Shown piece by piece: positions 54,512 through 62,423 of a DNA stretch of 64,000 nucleotides. Numbering within the stretch: the stretch's first letter is position 1; each line of letters opens with the position of its first letter. The position numbers and the translations under genes were made by a program. Under the pieces are notes generated by a model, which was not told where the DNA came from, searched no databases, and saw only the letters and a list, made by a program, of their open reading frames with translations. Source of the DNA: Thiosocius teredinicola (GTDB lineage Bacteria > Pseudomonadota > Gammaproteobacteria > Chromatiales > Chromatiaceae); assembly GCF_002009425.1 (NCBI RefSeq), contig NZ_CP019936.1:729001-793000 (forward strand). Reading direction: 5' to 3'.

Positions 54512-55660
54512 TCAGTCGATACAGAAACGTCTGACCAGTTCGCCGATTACGCGTTTGGCGGGCAGCAGTTGATCGAGCGCGAGAAACTCGTCCGGTTGAT
54601 GCGCCTGCTCGATGCTGCCGGGCCCCATGATCACGGTTTCAAGACCCATCTGGTTGAAGTAAGGCCCTTCTGTACCGAACGCCACTGCGCCCGCCGAATA
54701 GCCGGTAAGCGCCTCGGCTGCACGCACGATCGGCGAATCGGCAGCGGTATCCATGGCGGGAATGCCTTCGAACAGCGCGATGCGTTCATAGCGCAATCCG
54801 GTTTGCGCCAGGGTCTCACCCATGCGTCGATCGATTTCGTCGCGCAAGGTATCGAGGTCCATGCCTGGCAGTGGCCGGATATCGAAGTGCAGCTCGCATT
54901 GCGCACAGATCCGATTGGGGTTGTCGCCGCCATGAATGTGGCCAAGATTGACGGTCGGTACGTCGACCGCAAACAAGGGGTTGCGATAGCGCTGCTGCAA
55001 TTCACTGCGCCATGTCAGCAATTCGCTCAGCACCAGGTGCATGCCGTCCAAGGCATTGACGCCGAGTGCCGGGTCGCTCGAGTGACCCGAACGGCCATGC
55101 AGGCGGATGGCTTCCATAGCGATGCCCTTGTGCAAGCGGATCGGCTTGAGCCCGGTCGGCTCGCCGATCACCGCGTGTCGGCCGAGTTTCTGGTGGGTTT
55201 CGACCAGGGCCTTGGCGCCGCACATGCTGCTCTCTTCGTCGGCGGTCGCGATCAGGATCAACGGGTGTTTGAGCTTGCCGAGATCGATGTCTTGCAGGGC
55301 GTCGAGCACCACCGCAAAGAAACCTTTCATGTCGCAGGTGCCGAGCCCGTACCAGCGATCGTCTCGCTCGACGAGTTTGAATGGATCGGTCTGCCAGCGG
55401 CTGTCGTCGTACGGCACCGTATCGGTGTGGCCCGACAGTACCAGACCATCAGGGCCGCTGCCGATGCTGGCAACCAAGTTGAACTTTCCCGGGTAGCCTT
55501 CGATCGGCAGGTGTTCAACCTTGAAGCCCGCGGACTCACACCACTCGGCGAGATGGTCGATAACGCGCGCATTCGACTGGTCCCATTCCGGGCTGACACT
55601 GCTGACCGATGGCGCGCCGATCAGGCGTTCCATCATGTGGTGAAGAGAGGGTTGTTTCAT
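54512..55660 (-). CDS. argE: Acetylornithine deacetylase
   Basis: This M20-family di-zinc hydrolase of about 382 residues removes the acetyl group from N-acetylornithine. Metal and catalytic segments are LSGHTDTVPYDDSRW, CDMKGFFA, TADEESSMCGAKAL and HGRSGHSSDP. The N-terminus MKQPSLHHMMERLIGAPSVS aligns with other ArgE proteins; longer in-frame starts run into the divergent gene and are unlikely. Another start six codons upstream is possible. It pairs with argA downstream. The opposite strand is also open through most of this gene, which is a composition effect, not a second gene. Confidence 0.93.
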   Translation of the reverse strand: MKQPSLHHMMERLIGAPSVSSVSPEWDQSNARVIDHLAEWCESAGFKVEHLPIEGYPGKFNLVASIGSGPDGLVLSGHTDTVPYDDSRWQTDPFKLVERDDRWYGLGTCDMKGFFAVVLDALQDIDLGKLKHPLILIATADEESSMCGAKALVETHQKLGRHAVIGEPTGLKPIRLHKGIAMEAIRLHGRSGHSSDPALGVNALDGMHLVLSELLTWRSELQQRYRNPLFAVDVPTVNLGHIHGGDNPNRICAQCELHFDIRPLPGMDLDTLRDEIDRRMGETLAQTGLRYERIALFEGIPAMDTAADSPIVRAAEALTGYSAGAVAFGTEGPYFNQMGLETVIMGPGSIEQAHQPDEFLALDQLLPAKRVIGELVRRFCID

Positions 55661-55789
55661 GGCATTAGAGTGAACCATGGTTGGGGCGTCGTCCAGTATC
55701 ATGGGTTGTGCAGAATGCGCTGCCGAAGTTGCTTTGGCTGGACCGACCAGCGCTTCATTTACAACCTGTTTTGCTGCACGGGAACACAG

Positions 55790-56527
55790 ATGAGCGCGAA
55801 ACGCCGATTCGTCATACGCGACTGGAAACAGGCGGACGCCTATGTATCCGTGCAGCACCTAAACGGTGCCCAGTGGGCGTGGGAGTTTCTGCGGCGCAAC
55901 CCCGTCTACCAGCTGGAGTGGTCGGCGTTCAACGACGTGTGGCAGCAATTGGAGGCGGCCTATGGCCGGCCTCCCAACCGCGACTTCTGTGCATGGAAGG
56001 CCGATCCGCGGGCATGGGTTCCGGCCGATAGCTGCACCGAAGGCGACTGTCGGATCGATGGCGACAAGGTGCTGATCGAGTGTGCGCTCGGCGCGCGCTG
56101 GGGTTTCTACAAGTTTCCGCCCGACCCCAGGGATGACGATCCGGTCGGCGATCAACGTTTGACCTGGCGTGAGGTCCAGCAGCCGGTCAAGACGGTGGTT
56201 GCCGCGGATGTTGATTGGTTTGCTGAACCCTCCCATTTCGCATTGGGCTTCGACCTGTCTGTTCCACTGCGAGACCAGATCGAACAGGCCAAGCGCACCT
56301 TGCAGGCAGAACAGCGCCGGCGCCTGCGTGCCGAGCTGATTCGCTCGCCGTCGGCCGCACAGCGTGCCGATGAGTATCGGGTCATGCTGCGCCTGCTCGA
56401 CGCCGAGACGGTGTCGGCGTCGGCTGATGAGTTGGCATCAATATCGCAACGTTGGGAACATATGCTGGAACATGCGCGGGGCTTGCGGGACGCAGGGTAT
56501 CGACAACTCTCGTTACTGCAAGACTGA
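55790..56527 (+). CDS. Protein with DUF6499-like (transcriptional-regulator-type) N-terminal domain
   Basis: This 245-residue protein's N-terminus (about 10-60) reads DWKQADAYVSVQHLNGAQWA then WEFLRRNPVY. This matches the regulator-like domain found at the start of DUF2285-type proteins of integrative and conjugative elements. A later WGFYKFPPDPRDDDP segment (104-118) and a helical, Arg/Glu-rich C-terminus (about 158-235, likely coiled coil) also fit those proteins, but the DUF2285 helix-turn-helix core seems absent. It lies alone between argE and a transglutaminase gene, with no conjugation or integrase genes near. Function unknown. The ATG is preceded by only a weak GGAA. A longer upstream frame is an antisense artefact over argE. 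Confidence 0.72.
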   Translation: MSAKRRFVIRDWKQADAYVSVQHLNGAQWAWEFLRRNPVYQLEWSAFNDVWQQLEAAYGRPPNRDFCAWKADPRAWVPADSCTEGDCRIDGDKVLIECALGARWGFYKFPPDPRDDDPVGDQRLTWREVQQPVKTVVAADVDWFAEPSHFALGFDLSVPLRDQIEQAKRTLQAEQRRRLRAELIRSPSAAQRADEYRVMLRLLDAETVSASADELASISQRWEHMLEHARGLRDAGYRQLSLLQD

Positions 56528-56673
56528 ACAAGGTTTTTGCTTCGATCTGCGTGGTTTCCGCGCCCTCGTCCAGCGAAGGTTATCCATCGGCGCTGCTGCA
56601 ATTCGACCGCATGGACCGGTTCGAGTGGCGCAGTTCCGCCACGTGTGTCGTACACACGCAAGAGGTTTAGGAA

Positions 56674-57543
56674 ATGAAACGCATAGAGATCAGGCATTCC
56701 ACACGCTATGGTTTTGCCGCCCCGGTCACCTTGGGTGCCCACACGCTGTTGTTGCGACCGCGCGAAGGTCACGACCTGCGCATCGCCTCGTCGTCGCTGG
56801 ATATCTCGCCGGAAGCGAATGTCACCTGGCGGCGTGACTTCTACGACAATGTGCTGGCTGTTGCGAACTTTGCGGACGGTACGGTCACAGAGGTCTCGTT
56901 CGAGAGTAGGCTCGAAGTCGAACTCTATGAGATCACGCCATTGGATTTCGTTGTGGACCCCCATGCCGTGCAGTTTCCGATCGACTACAGCAAAGAAGAA
57001 CAGACGGCGCTTCGGCCGTTTCTGGAGACGGTATATGACCGGCATGACTTGACTGACGAATGGATCGCGCCTTACACGCAGATGAACAAGGGCACAGAGA
57101 CTTTTTTCGTGCTCGATCAGATGAACCACCGTATCAATGAAGAGATCGTCTACGAAGAACGTGACGAGCCGGGTGTGCTGGCACCCGAAACACTGCTCGA
57201 GATACGCAAGGGATCATGCCGTGATATGGCGGCCTTGTTTGTCGAGGCGTGTCGGCGGTTGAACATCGCAGCACGCTTTGTCAGCGGCTATGTGCATGGT
57301 CCGGCGACCGAAGCGGGCGGTGCCTCGTCGCATGCCTGGGCCGAGGTCTATCTGCCAGGCGCCGGTTGGAAGGGATTCGATCCGACCAACATTGCGGTCG
57401 TCGGGCCGGACCATATTCCGGTTGCGGTGCACCGCCATCCGGAAAAAGTACCCCCGGTGGCCGGTTCGTTCACCGGTCCCAACGACTTGGTGCCGACCCT
57501 GACTGTAGACGTGCAGATCCACGAGATACTCGAGCCTGTCTAG
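56674..57543 (+). CDS. Transglutaminase-like cysteine peptidase family protein
   Basis: This 289-residue protein has an N-terminal Bact_transglu_N region (about 1-85) and a transglutaminase core with the Cys-His-Asp triad in GSCRDMAALFVEACRRLN (C near 182), SSHAWAEVYLPGAGW (H near 219) and GFDPTN (D near 234). Such proteins may cleave or cross-link peptides; many sit in gene sets with A-type ATP-grasp and circularly permuted partners, none of which is here. No signal peptide, so cytoplasmic. AGG lies a few nt before the ATG. It is convergent with the LysE-type gene, 14 nt apart. Confidence 0.9.
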   Translation: MKRIEIRHSTRYGFAAPVTLGAHTLLLRPREGHDLRIASSSLDISPEANVTWRRDFYDNVLAVANFADGTVTEVSFESRLEVELYEITPLDFVVDPHAVQFPIDYSKEEQTALRPFLETVYDRHDLTDEWIAPYTQMNKGTETFFVLDQMNHRINEEIVYEERDEPGVLAPETLLEIRKGSCRDMAALFVEACRRLNIAARFVSGYVHGPATEAGGASSHAWAEVYLPGAGWKGFDPTNIAVVGPDHIPVAVHRHPEKVPPVAGSFTGPNDLVPTLTVDVQIHEILEPV

Positions 57544-57557
57544 CCGGTCTTATACGT

Positions 57558-58163
57558 TCACTGGCGCTGATGACTCAGCGCCAACAGCGCACTCGCACCG
57601 ATATAAAAGCCACCCGCGACGCGCCGCGCGCCTCGGGTAAAGGCCGGTCTTCTCAAGCGCTGTTGGATCGCCGACGCAAACAGCGCGTAGCCGCTATCCA
57701 GCACCACTGCAAGTAGCCAGAAGATCAACGACAGCAGCGCGATTGCGTAGCCGTAATTCGTGGCATCGGACACGAACTGTGGCAGAAAGGCGCTGAAGAA
57801 CAGGATCGTTTTAGGGTTGGTCAGCGACACCCAAAAGCCGCGGCTGAACGAACCCGCTGCAGATAACGCATTGGTCGTTTCGGGGGCTGCCGCATCGGTC
57901 AGGTGACGTATGCCGAGGTAGAAGAGGTACGCCACACCGCACCACTTCAGCCATTCGAGCGCCACGCCGGCGAGCTGCAGCAGGCTTTGCGTGGCGACAC
58001 CGGCAATCAAGAGCTGCAGAATCATCGCCGTGCTCGTGCCGGCGACCGTCTGCAGGCCCCGCCATCGGCCGTGCACCAGGCTGGTCGACACGATGACCAG
58101 TACGTTCGGTCCGGGTATCAGGATTACGAACAGTGCGGCGACGACGAATGCGGTGAGCTCCAT
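57558..58163 (-). CDS. LysE/RhtB-family amino-acid exporter
   Basis: This 201-residue membrane protein has about six hydrophobic helices and family marks VILIPGPNVLVIVSTSL near the N-terminus and GFWVSLTNPKTILFFSAFLP in the middle. LysE/RhtB proteins export amino acids such as threonine, homoserine or lysine; specificity unknown. It lies 9 nt downstream of the O-methyltransferase gene on the same strand, so the two are probably co-transcribed. Its last codons contain a hairpin that could also end the convergent transglutaminase transcript. Confidence 0.92.
   Translation of the reverse strand: MELTAFVVAALFVILIPGPNVLVIVSTSLVHGRWRGLQTVAGTSTAMILQLLIAGVATQSLLQLAGVALEWLKWCGVAYLFYLGIRHLTDAAAPETTNALSAAGSFSRGFWVSLTNPKTILFFSAFLPQFVSDATNYGYAIALLSLIFWLLAVVLDSGYALFASAIQQRLRRPAFTRGARRVAGGFYIGASALLALSHQRQ
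57562..57583 (+). terminator. 9-bp hairpin inside the last codons of the LysE gene
   Basis: TGGCGCTGA and TCAGCGCCA flank a TGAC loop, 18 nt after the stop of the transglutaminase gene. It could terminate that transcript while being coding on the other strand. No T tract. Confidence 0.35.
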
Positions 58164-58172
58164 GACGTCTGC

Positions 58173-58763
58173 TCAGTCGCTGTGTGCGCGTTTATGTTTG
58201 CACGCCACGTACTCGCCTTTGCCGACTGTCAGTGTCGCCGTGGTGAACTCGCCGGTCTGTTCCACGTAGGCGATGAAGGGTGCGATTTCGTCGGCATGCG
58301 ACAAGGCGTTGTCGCACACCAGCAGGCCGCCGGGTACAACGGCATCGATTACCGCATCGGCGAAGCTCATGTAGTCGGTACGCTCGGCGTCGAGAAACAC
58401 CAGGTCGAACCGGCGGTTCAGGGCGCCGAGATAGTCGGCAGCGTCGCCGACAAACTGTTCGATCTTTGCCGCCAGGCCGGATGCCTCGAAGTTCGCGCGA
58501 GCCATTTCGATCTTGTGCGGCAGCTTTTCAACCGTGACCACCTTGCCGTCGTCAGGCAAGGCGTTGGCCAGCCACAGTGTCGAATAGCCGTTCGACGTCC
58601 CGACCTCCAGTACATTGCGCGCCTTGTTGGCCTTGATCAGCAACGCAAGCAACTCGCCGGTATCGCGCGTGATGTTCAACAGCTTGTGCGGCCGGTCGGT
58701 AGTCGCGGCGTCGTTCTCCTCGCCTTGTCGTTCCAGCTCGGTCAGTAGTTGATCCAGTGACAT
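58173..58763 (-). CDS. O-methyltransferase, SAM-dependent, family 3
   Basis: This 196-residue class I methyltransferase has motif I VLEVGTSNGYSTLWLANALP, motif II VVTVEKLPHKIEMARANFEA and LVFLDAERTDYMSF, where the aspartate would bind a divalent cation, as in catechol O-methyltransferase-like enzymes. Substrate unknown. It is downstream of the TetR regulator and upstream of the exporter gene, all on the minus strand, suggesting a small regulated unit that modifies and exports a metabolite; this is inference from position. Confidence 0.88.
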   Translation of the reverse strand: MSLDQLLTELERQGEENDAATTDRPHKLLNITRDTGELLALLIKANKARNVLEVGTSNGYSTLWLANALPDDGKVVTVEKLPHKIEMARANFEASGLAAKIEQFVGDAADYLGALNRRFDLVFLDAERTDYMSFADAVIDAVVPGGLLVCDNALSHADEIAPFIAYVEQTGEFTTATLTVGKGEYVACKHKRAHSD

Positions 58764-58837
58764 CTTTGGCTTCCGCTGTGTTCAGTCGCCCAAGGGGTGG
58801 GGGAGCGCAAGGTCGAAACGGCCTGCGGGGGCGTGGA

Positions 58838-59428
58838 TCAGGCGCATTCGTCTTTGCCTTCGGCCAACTGATCGAGCCATGCGGCCAGGCGCTCTTTCTC
58901 GCGGCGCAGAAATCCCGGGTCGTTGTGCACATGCGCCATCACGCTGATCCCTTGGCCCTGCGACATCAGGCGCAAGGCAAGTTCATGCGCGCGACCGGCA
59001 TAGCCGAGCTCGGCGAATTGGTCGGTCAGCCAGCTCTCGAAGACCTTGAACAGGTTTTCCGCCTGCTCTTGCAGCTCGCCCTGATCTTTGCCCAGTTCGG
59101 TATTCAGGGTGCCCATCGGGCAGCCGTAGCGCATGATGGCATCGGCGCTGTTGGTCAGGATGTCGAGAAACCGGTGCAGGCGCTGAATCGGCGTGCGGTA
59201 GCTGCCCGACCAGTTCTCGAGCATCTGCGAGATGCGCTCGGTGCGATAGTGGATCGCCGCTTCGAGGATCTCGTCCTTGGTCTTGAAGTAGTAGTAGATG
59301 TTGCCGCGCGGCACGCCGGCGGCCTCGACCACGTCGCTGAACGACGTCTGGTTGTAACCCTTGTGGTAGAAGAGGCGGTTGGCGGCCTCGACCACGCGTT
59401 GGCGGGTTCTTTCGCTCTTTTTCGGCAT
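58838..59428 (-). CDS. TetR-family transcriptional regulator
   Basis: This 196-residue protein has an N-terminal helix-turn-helix (TRQRVVEAANRLFYHKGYNQ; GVPRGNIYYYFKTKDE) and a variable ligand-binding C-terminal domain with LDILTNSADAIMRYGCPMGT, a pattern of the AcrR/NemR-like group that senses reactive or aromatic compounds. I start it at MPKKSERTRQ; a start 30 codons earlier would read through the promoter/operator region. It is followed by the O-methyltransferase and LysE genes and divergent from ilvD. A palindrome sits in its own promoter. Confidence 0.92.
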   Translation of the reverse strand: MPKKSERTRQRVVEAANRLFYHKGYNQTSFSDVVEAAGVPRGNIYYYFKTKDEILEAAIHYRTERISQMLENWSGSYRTPIQRLHRFLDILTNSADAIMRYGCPMGTLNTELGKDQGELQEQAENLFKVFESWLTDQFAELGYAGRAHELALRLMSQGQGISVMAHVHNDPGFLRREKERLAAWLDQLAEGKDECA

Positions 59429-59474
59429 CGCTTTCAAAGTCAGACGGACGTACGAAATAATTGTTATGCGTCTA

Positions 59475-59504
59475 ATTATAGTCGATGCCGGACGTCCGTA
59501 TGAA
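59475..59504 (-). promoter_or_regulatory. tetR promoter with palindromic operator
   Basis: On the minus strand, TTCATA (59499-59504), an 18-bp spacer and a perfect TATAAT (59475-59480) form a promoter for the TetR gene. The 10-bp palindrome CGGACGTCCG (59489-59498) fills the spacer next to the -35. A related half-match CGGACGTACG lies 44 bp away at 59445-59454. Autorepression is likely. Confidence 0.6.
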
Positions 59505-59587
59505 ATACCTTGTGGCACGTGGTTCCGTCGTCGACCCGGAACAGTGATAATGCGTGATTGAACGACGAAAACAGTCCGGAGATTTCG

Positions 59588-61441
59588 ATGCCCCAGTATC
59601 GCTCACGCACGACCACCCACGGCCGCAACATGGCGGGTGCCCGCGCCTTGTGGCGCGCCACCGGGATGAAGGATGGCGATTTCGACAAGCCGATCATTGC
59701 GATCGCCAACTCCTTCACCCAGTTCGTGCCCGGCCATGTCCACCTTAAAGACCTCGGCCAACTGGTGGCGCGCGAGATCGAAAAGGCGGGTGGTGTGGCC
59801 AAGGAGTTCAACACCATCGCGGTCGACGACGGCATCGCCATGGGTCACGGCGGCATGCTGTACTCGCTGCCGTCGCGCGACCTGATCGCCGACAGTGTCG
59901 AGTACATGGTGAACGCGCACTGCGCCGATGCCCTGGTGTGTATCTCCAATTGCGACAAGATCACCCCCGGGATGCTCAACGCGGCGCTGCGCCTGAATAT
60001 CCCGACGGTGTTCGTTTCCGGTGGCCCGATGGAAGCCGGTAAGGTCAGTCTGGCCAACAAGGGCGAACTCAAGCTCGACCTGGTCGACGCTATGGTGTCG
60101 GCGGCCGATCCGAACGAGACCGACGATAACGTCGCGTCGATCGAGCGTTCGGCCTGTCCGACCTGCGGTTCGTGCTCGGGCATGTTCACCGCCAACTCGA
60201 TGAACTGCCTGACCGAGGCCCTGGGGCTGTCGTTGCCGGGCAATGGCTCGCTGCTGGCGACCCACGCCGAGCGAAAAAACTTGTTCCTCGAGGCCGGTCG
60301 CCTGGTGGTCGAGATCGCACGGCGCTACTACGAACAGGACGACGCCAGCGTGCTGCCACGCAATATCGCCACCTTCGATGCCTTTGAAAATGCGATCGCC
60401 CTGGATATCGCCATGGGTGGCTCGACCAACACGGTGCTGCACCTGCTGGCGGCGGCACATGAGGGCGGCGTCGATTTCACGATGGCCGACATCGATCGCA
60501 TGAGCCGCAAGGTGCCGAACCTGTGCAAGGTGGCACCGGCCACGCAGCAGTACCACATGGAAGACGTGCACCGCGCCGGTGGCGTGATCGGCATCCTGGC
60601 GGAACTCGACCGTGGTGGCCTGATCCACCGCGAGTGCCACACGGTGCACAGTGCGTCGATGGGCGCGGCGATCGACGGATGGGACGTGATTCGTGGTGAA
60701 GAAGAACAGGCGCGCGTGCGCTACCTTGCCGGCCCCGGCGGCATTCCCACGCAGGTCGCCTTCAGCCAGGACAGTCAATGGCCCGACCTGGATCTCGATC
60801 GTGAAGGTGGGTGCATCCGCGATATCGCGCACGCCTATTCGAAAGACGGCGGACTCGCGGTGCTATATGGCAACCTCGCTGCGCAGGGCTGTATCGTCAA
60901 GACCGCTGGGGTGGACGAATCGATCTTGAAATTCTCCGGTCCGGCGCGAATCTTTGAAAGCCAGGACGCAGCCGTCGAAGGCATCCTGAACGACAAGATC
61001 GTCGCCGGCGACGTGGTATTGATCCGGTACGAAGGACCAAAGGGCGGCCCGGGTATGCAGGAGATGCTGTATCCGACCAGCTATCTCAAGTCGAAAGGCC
61101 TGGGCAAGGCCTGCGCGTTGATCACCGACGGGCGCTTCAGCGGTGGCACGTCCGGTTTGTCGATCGGTCATTGTTCACCCGAAGCCGCCGAGGGTGGCAA
61201 CATCGGCTTGGTCGAAGAGGGTGACTTGATCGAGATCGATATCCCGAATCGTACGATCGACGTTGCAGTCGACGATGCGGTGCTCGACCAACGTCGTCAG
61301 GCCATGCAGGCGCGTGGCGACAAGGCGTGGCAACCGGTCGATCGCGATCGTTACGTATCGCAGGCGCTGCGTGCCTATGCGGCACTGACTACGTCGGCGG
61401 CGCGCGGTGCGGTTCGCGATCTCTCACAGCTCGAAAAGTAA
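59588..61441 (+). CDS. ilvD: Dihydroxy-acid dehydratase
   Basis: IlvD removes water from 2,3-dihydroxy acids in isoleucine, valine and pantothenate synthesis, using an Fe-S cluster. The 617-residue protein starts [20 protein letters not shown], as in other IlvD proteins. Cluster cysteines are in [13 protein letters not shown] and [19 protein letters not shown] and [17 protein letters not shown] are also typical. I use the ATG with CGGAG 6 nt upstream, not a TTG ten codons earlier. A strong terminator follows the stop. No other ilv genes are nearby. Confidence 0.97.
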   Translation: MPQYRSRTTTHGRNMAGARALWRATGMKDGDFDKPIIAIANSFTQFVPGHVHLKDLGQLVAREIEKAGGVAKEFNTIAVDDGIAMGHGGMLYSLPSRDLIADSVEYMVNAHCADALVCISNCDKITPGMLNAALRLNIPTVFVSGGPMEAGKVSLANKGELKLDLVDAMVSAADPNETDDNVASIERSACPTCGSCSGMFTANSMNCLTEALGLSLPGNGSLLATHAERKNLFLEAGRLVVEIARRYYEQDDASVLPRNIATFDAFENAIALDIAMGGSTNTVLHLLAAAHEGGVDFTMADIDRMSRKVPNLCKVAPATQQYHMEDVHRAGGVIGILAELDRGGLIHRECHTVHSASMGAAIDGWDVIRGEEEQARVRYLAGPGGIPTQVAFSQDSQWPDLDLDREGGCIRDIAHAYSKDGGLAVLYGNLAAQGCIVKTAGVDESILKFSGPARIFESQDAAVEGILNDKIVAGDVVLIRYEGPKGGPGMQEMLYPTSYLKSKGLGKACALITDGRFSGGTSGLSIGHCSPEAAEGGNIGLVEEGDLIEIDIPNRTIDVAVDDAVLDQRRQAMQARGDKAWQPVDRDRYVSQALRAYAALTTSAARGAVRDLSQLEK

Positions 61442-61470
61442 CACCCGCAAGCGCATAGCTTGCTAGAGCA

Positions 61471-61502
61471 AAGCCGGCGCCTGTACAGGTGCTGGCTTTT
61501 TT
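61471..61502 (+). terminator. Intrinsic terminator of ilvD
   Basis: The AAGCCGGCGCCT / AGGTGCTGGCTT stem (two G-U pairs) with a GTAC loop is followed by six T. It lies 30 nt after the ilvD stop. Confidence 0.9.
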
Positions 61503-61924
61503 GTGCGCCTTAAGATTCGCTTAAGAATTCACGACCCGCATTACTCAATCAGCCTTGTTGCGACGATGAGCGCATGGGTTTTCCGCTTCTTGTCACGTCT
61601 ACATGTCCGACCCGCCGACAAGGCGCTGTTCTCGACTACGTCCATTTTTCAGTATCCGGTCACAAAGTGAGTGCTGATGCTCGATGGTGCGGATTAAACC
61701 CGGTTCGGCCGTCGTTTCAATAACGCACGACGTTCCATGCAAGTCAGTGCCCGAGTGAATGTTGGTATGACCGGCACTCGTATGCATTGCTCAATTGGCG
61801 GAGGCTTTCGCACCGAAAGCACCCGTCAGGTTCGCGTGTTGCACGCTGAAACGTGCACAACCAATACGGCCGTGTCACGACGGACGACTCAGTGACAGGG
61901 TCTGACAAAAAAGGAACAGGAGCT
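61503..61924. other. 422-nt leader region of fccAB with hairpins
   Basis: No convincing gene. Just after the ilvD terminator are CTTAAGATTCGCTTAAGAATTC-like repeats (about 61509-61530). Near fccA are two compact hairpins: GCTTTCG-CAC-CGAAAGC (61804-61820) and GTTG-CACG / CGTG-CA-CAAC (about 61838-61861, loop CTGAAA). These may be part of a structured 5' leader of fccA. I do not recognise a known riboswitch, and I cannot place the promoter with confidence. Confidence 0.45.
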
Positions 61925-62371
61925 ATGACGACAAACTTTTTGAAGGCCATGTGTTTGGGCTTTGTCGCAGCGGGGGTCTGTCAAACGGCATGGTCTGAAG
62001 ACGCAACGATCAATCGACTGCTTGCCTCGCAATGTGCCCAGTGTCACGGGTCCAACGGCAGGGCGGTCGGCGACATGGATAGTCTCGCCGGAGAGAGTGC
62101 CGACGAGATCTATGAAGAGCTGATGGAGATGCGTTCGGAAGACACGCCGGAAGACATCATGGAGCACCAGGCTATGGGTTATACGGAGGATCAGATCCGC
62201 CGTATAGCCGCGTACTACGGGTCGATAGGGGGCGGCAGTTCGGGTTCAGGTTCGGGTGGCAGTGGTTCCGGCGATCATGAATCGGATGAAGACGAACATG
62301 AACGTTCGCGCGACTCCGGCAAGGAATACGAGCGCGAACGGCGCAAGAGACGTGATCGGGACGACGACTGA
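61925..62371 (+). CDS. fccA: Monohaem cytochrome c subunit of flavocytochrome c sulfide dehydrogenase, with a charged tail
   Basis: FccA takes electrons from the FAD subunit during sulfide oxidation in the periplasm. The 148-residue protein has a signal peptide (about 1-24), one haem site CAQCH (37-41) and likely axial Met84 in HQAMGYTEDQIRRIAAYY. From residue 102 it departs from the family: a Gly/Ser linker, then about 30 residues almost entirely Asp, Glu, Arg, Lys and His (DHESDEDEHERSRD and on to the end). I start it at the ATG with AAGGA about 9 nt upstream. fccB follows after 52 nt. The tail is discussed as a finding. Confidence 0.88.
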   Translation: MTTNFLKAMCLGFVAAGVCQTAWSEDATINRLLASQCAQCHGSNGRAVGDMDSLAGESADEIYEELMEMRSEDTPEDIMEHQAMGYTEDQIRRIAAYYGSIGGGSSGSGSGGSGSGDHESDEDEHERSRDSGKEYERERRKRRDRDDD

Positions 62372-62423
62372 TGCGTTGTTCAACGACTACGACCCTTGAT
62401 CACCTTTTGCGGAGAACATATCC

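Noticed and set aside
54473-55789. Long plus-strand frame across argE that joins the 245-residue gene
   Set aside because: It is antisense to argE, whose conserved M20 motifs are on the minus strand. The recognisable protein begins at the ATG at 55790; the openness comes from GC-rich codon bias.
61503-61924. c-di-GMP or other known riboswitch in the fccA leader
   Set aside because: The hairpins lack the conserved cores of riboswitch classes I know; left as an unnamed structured leader.
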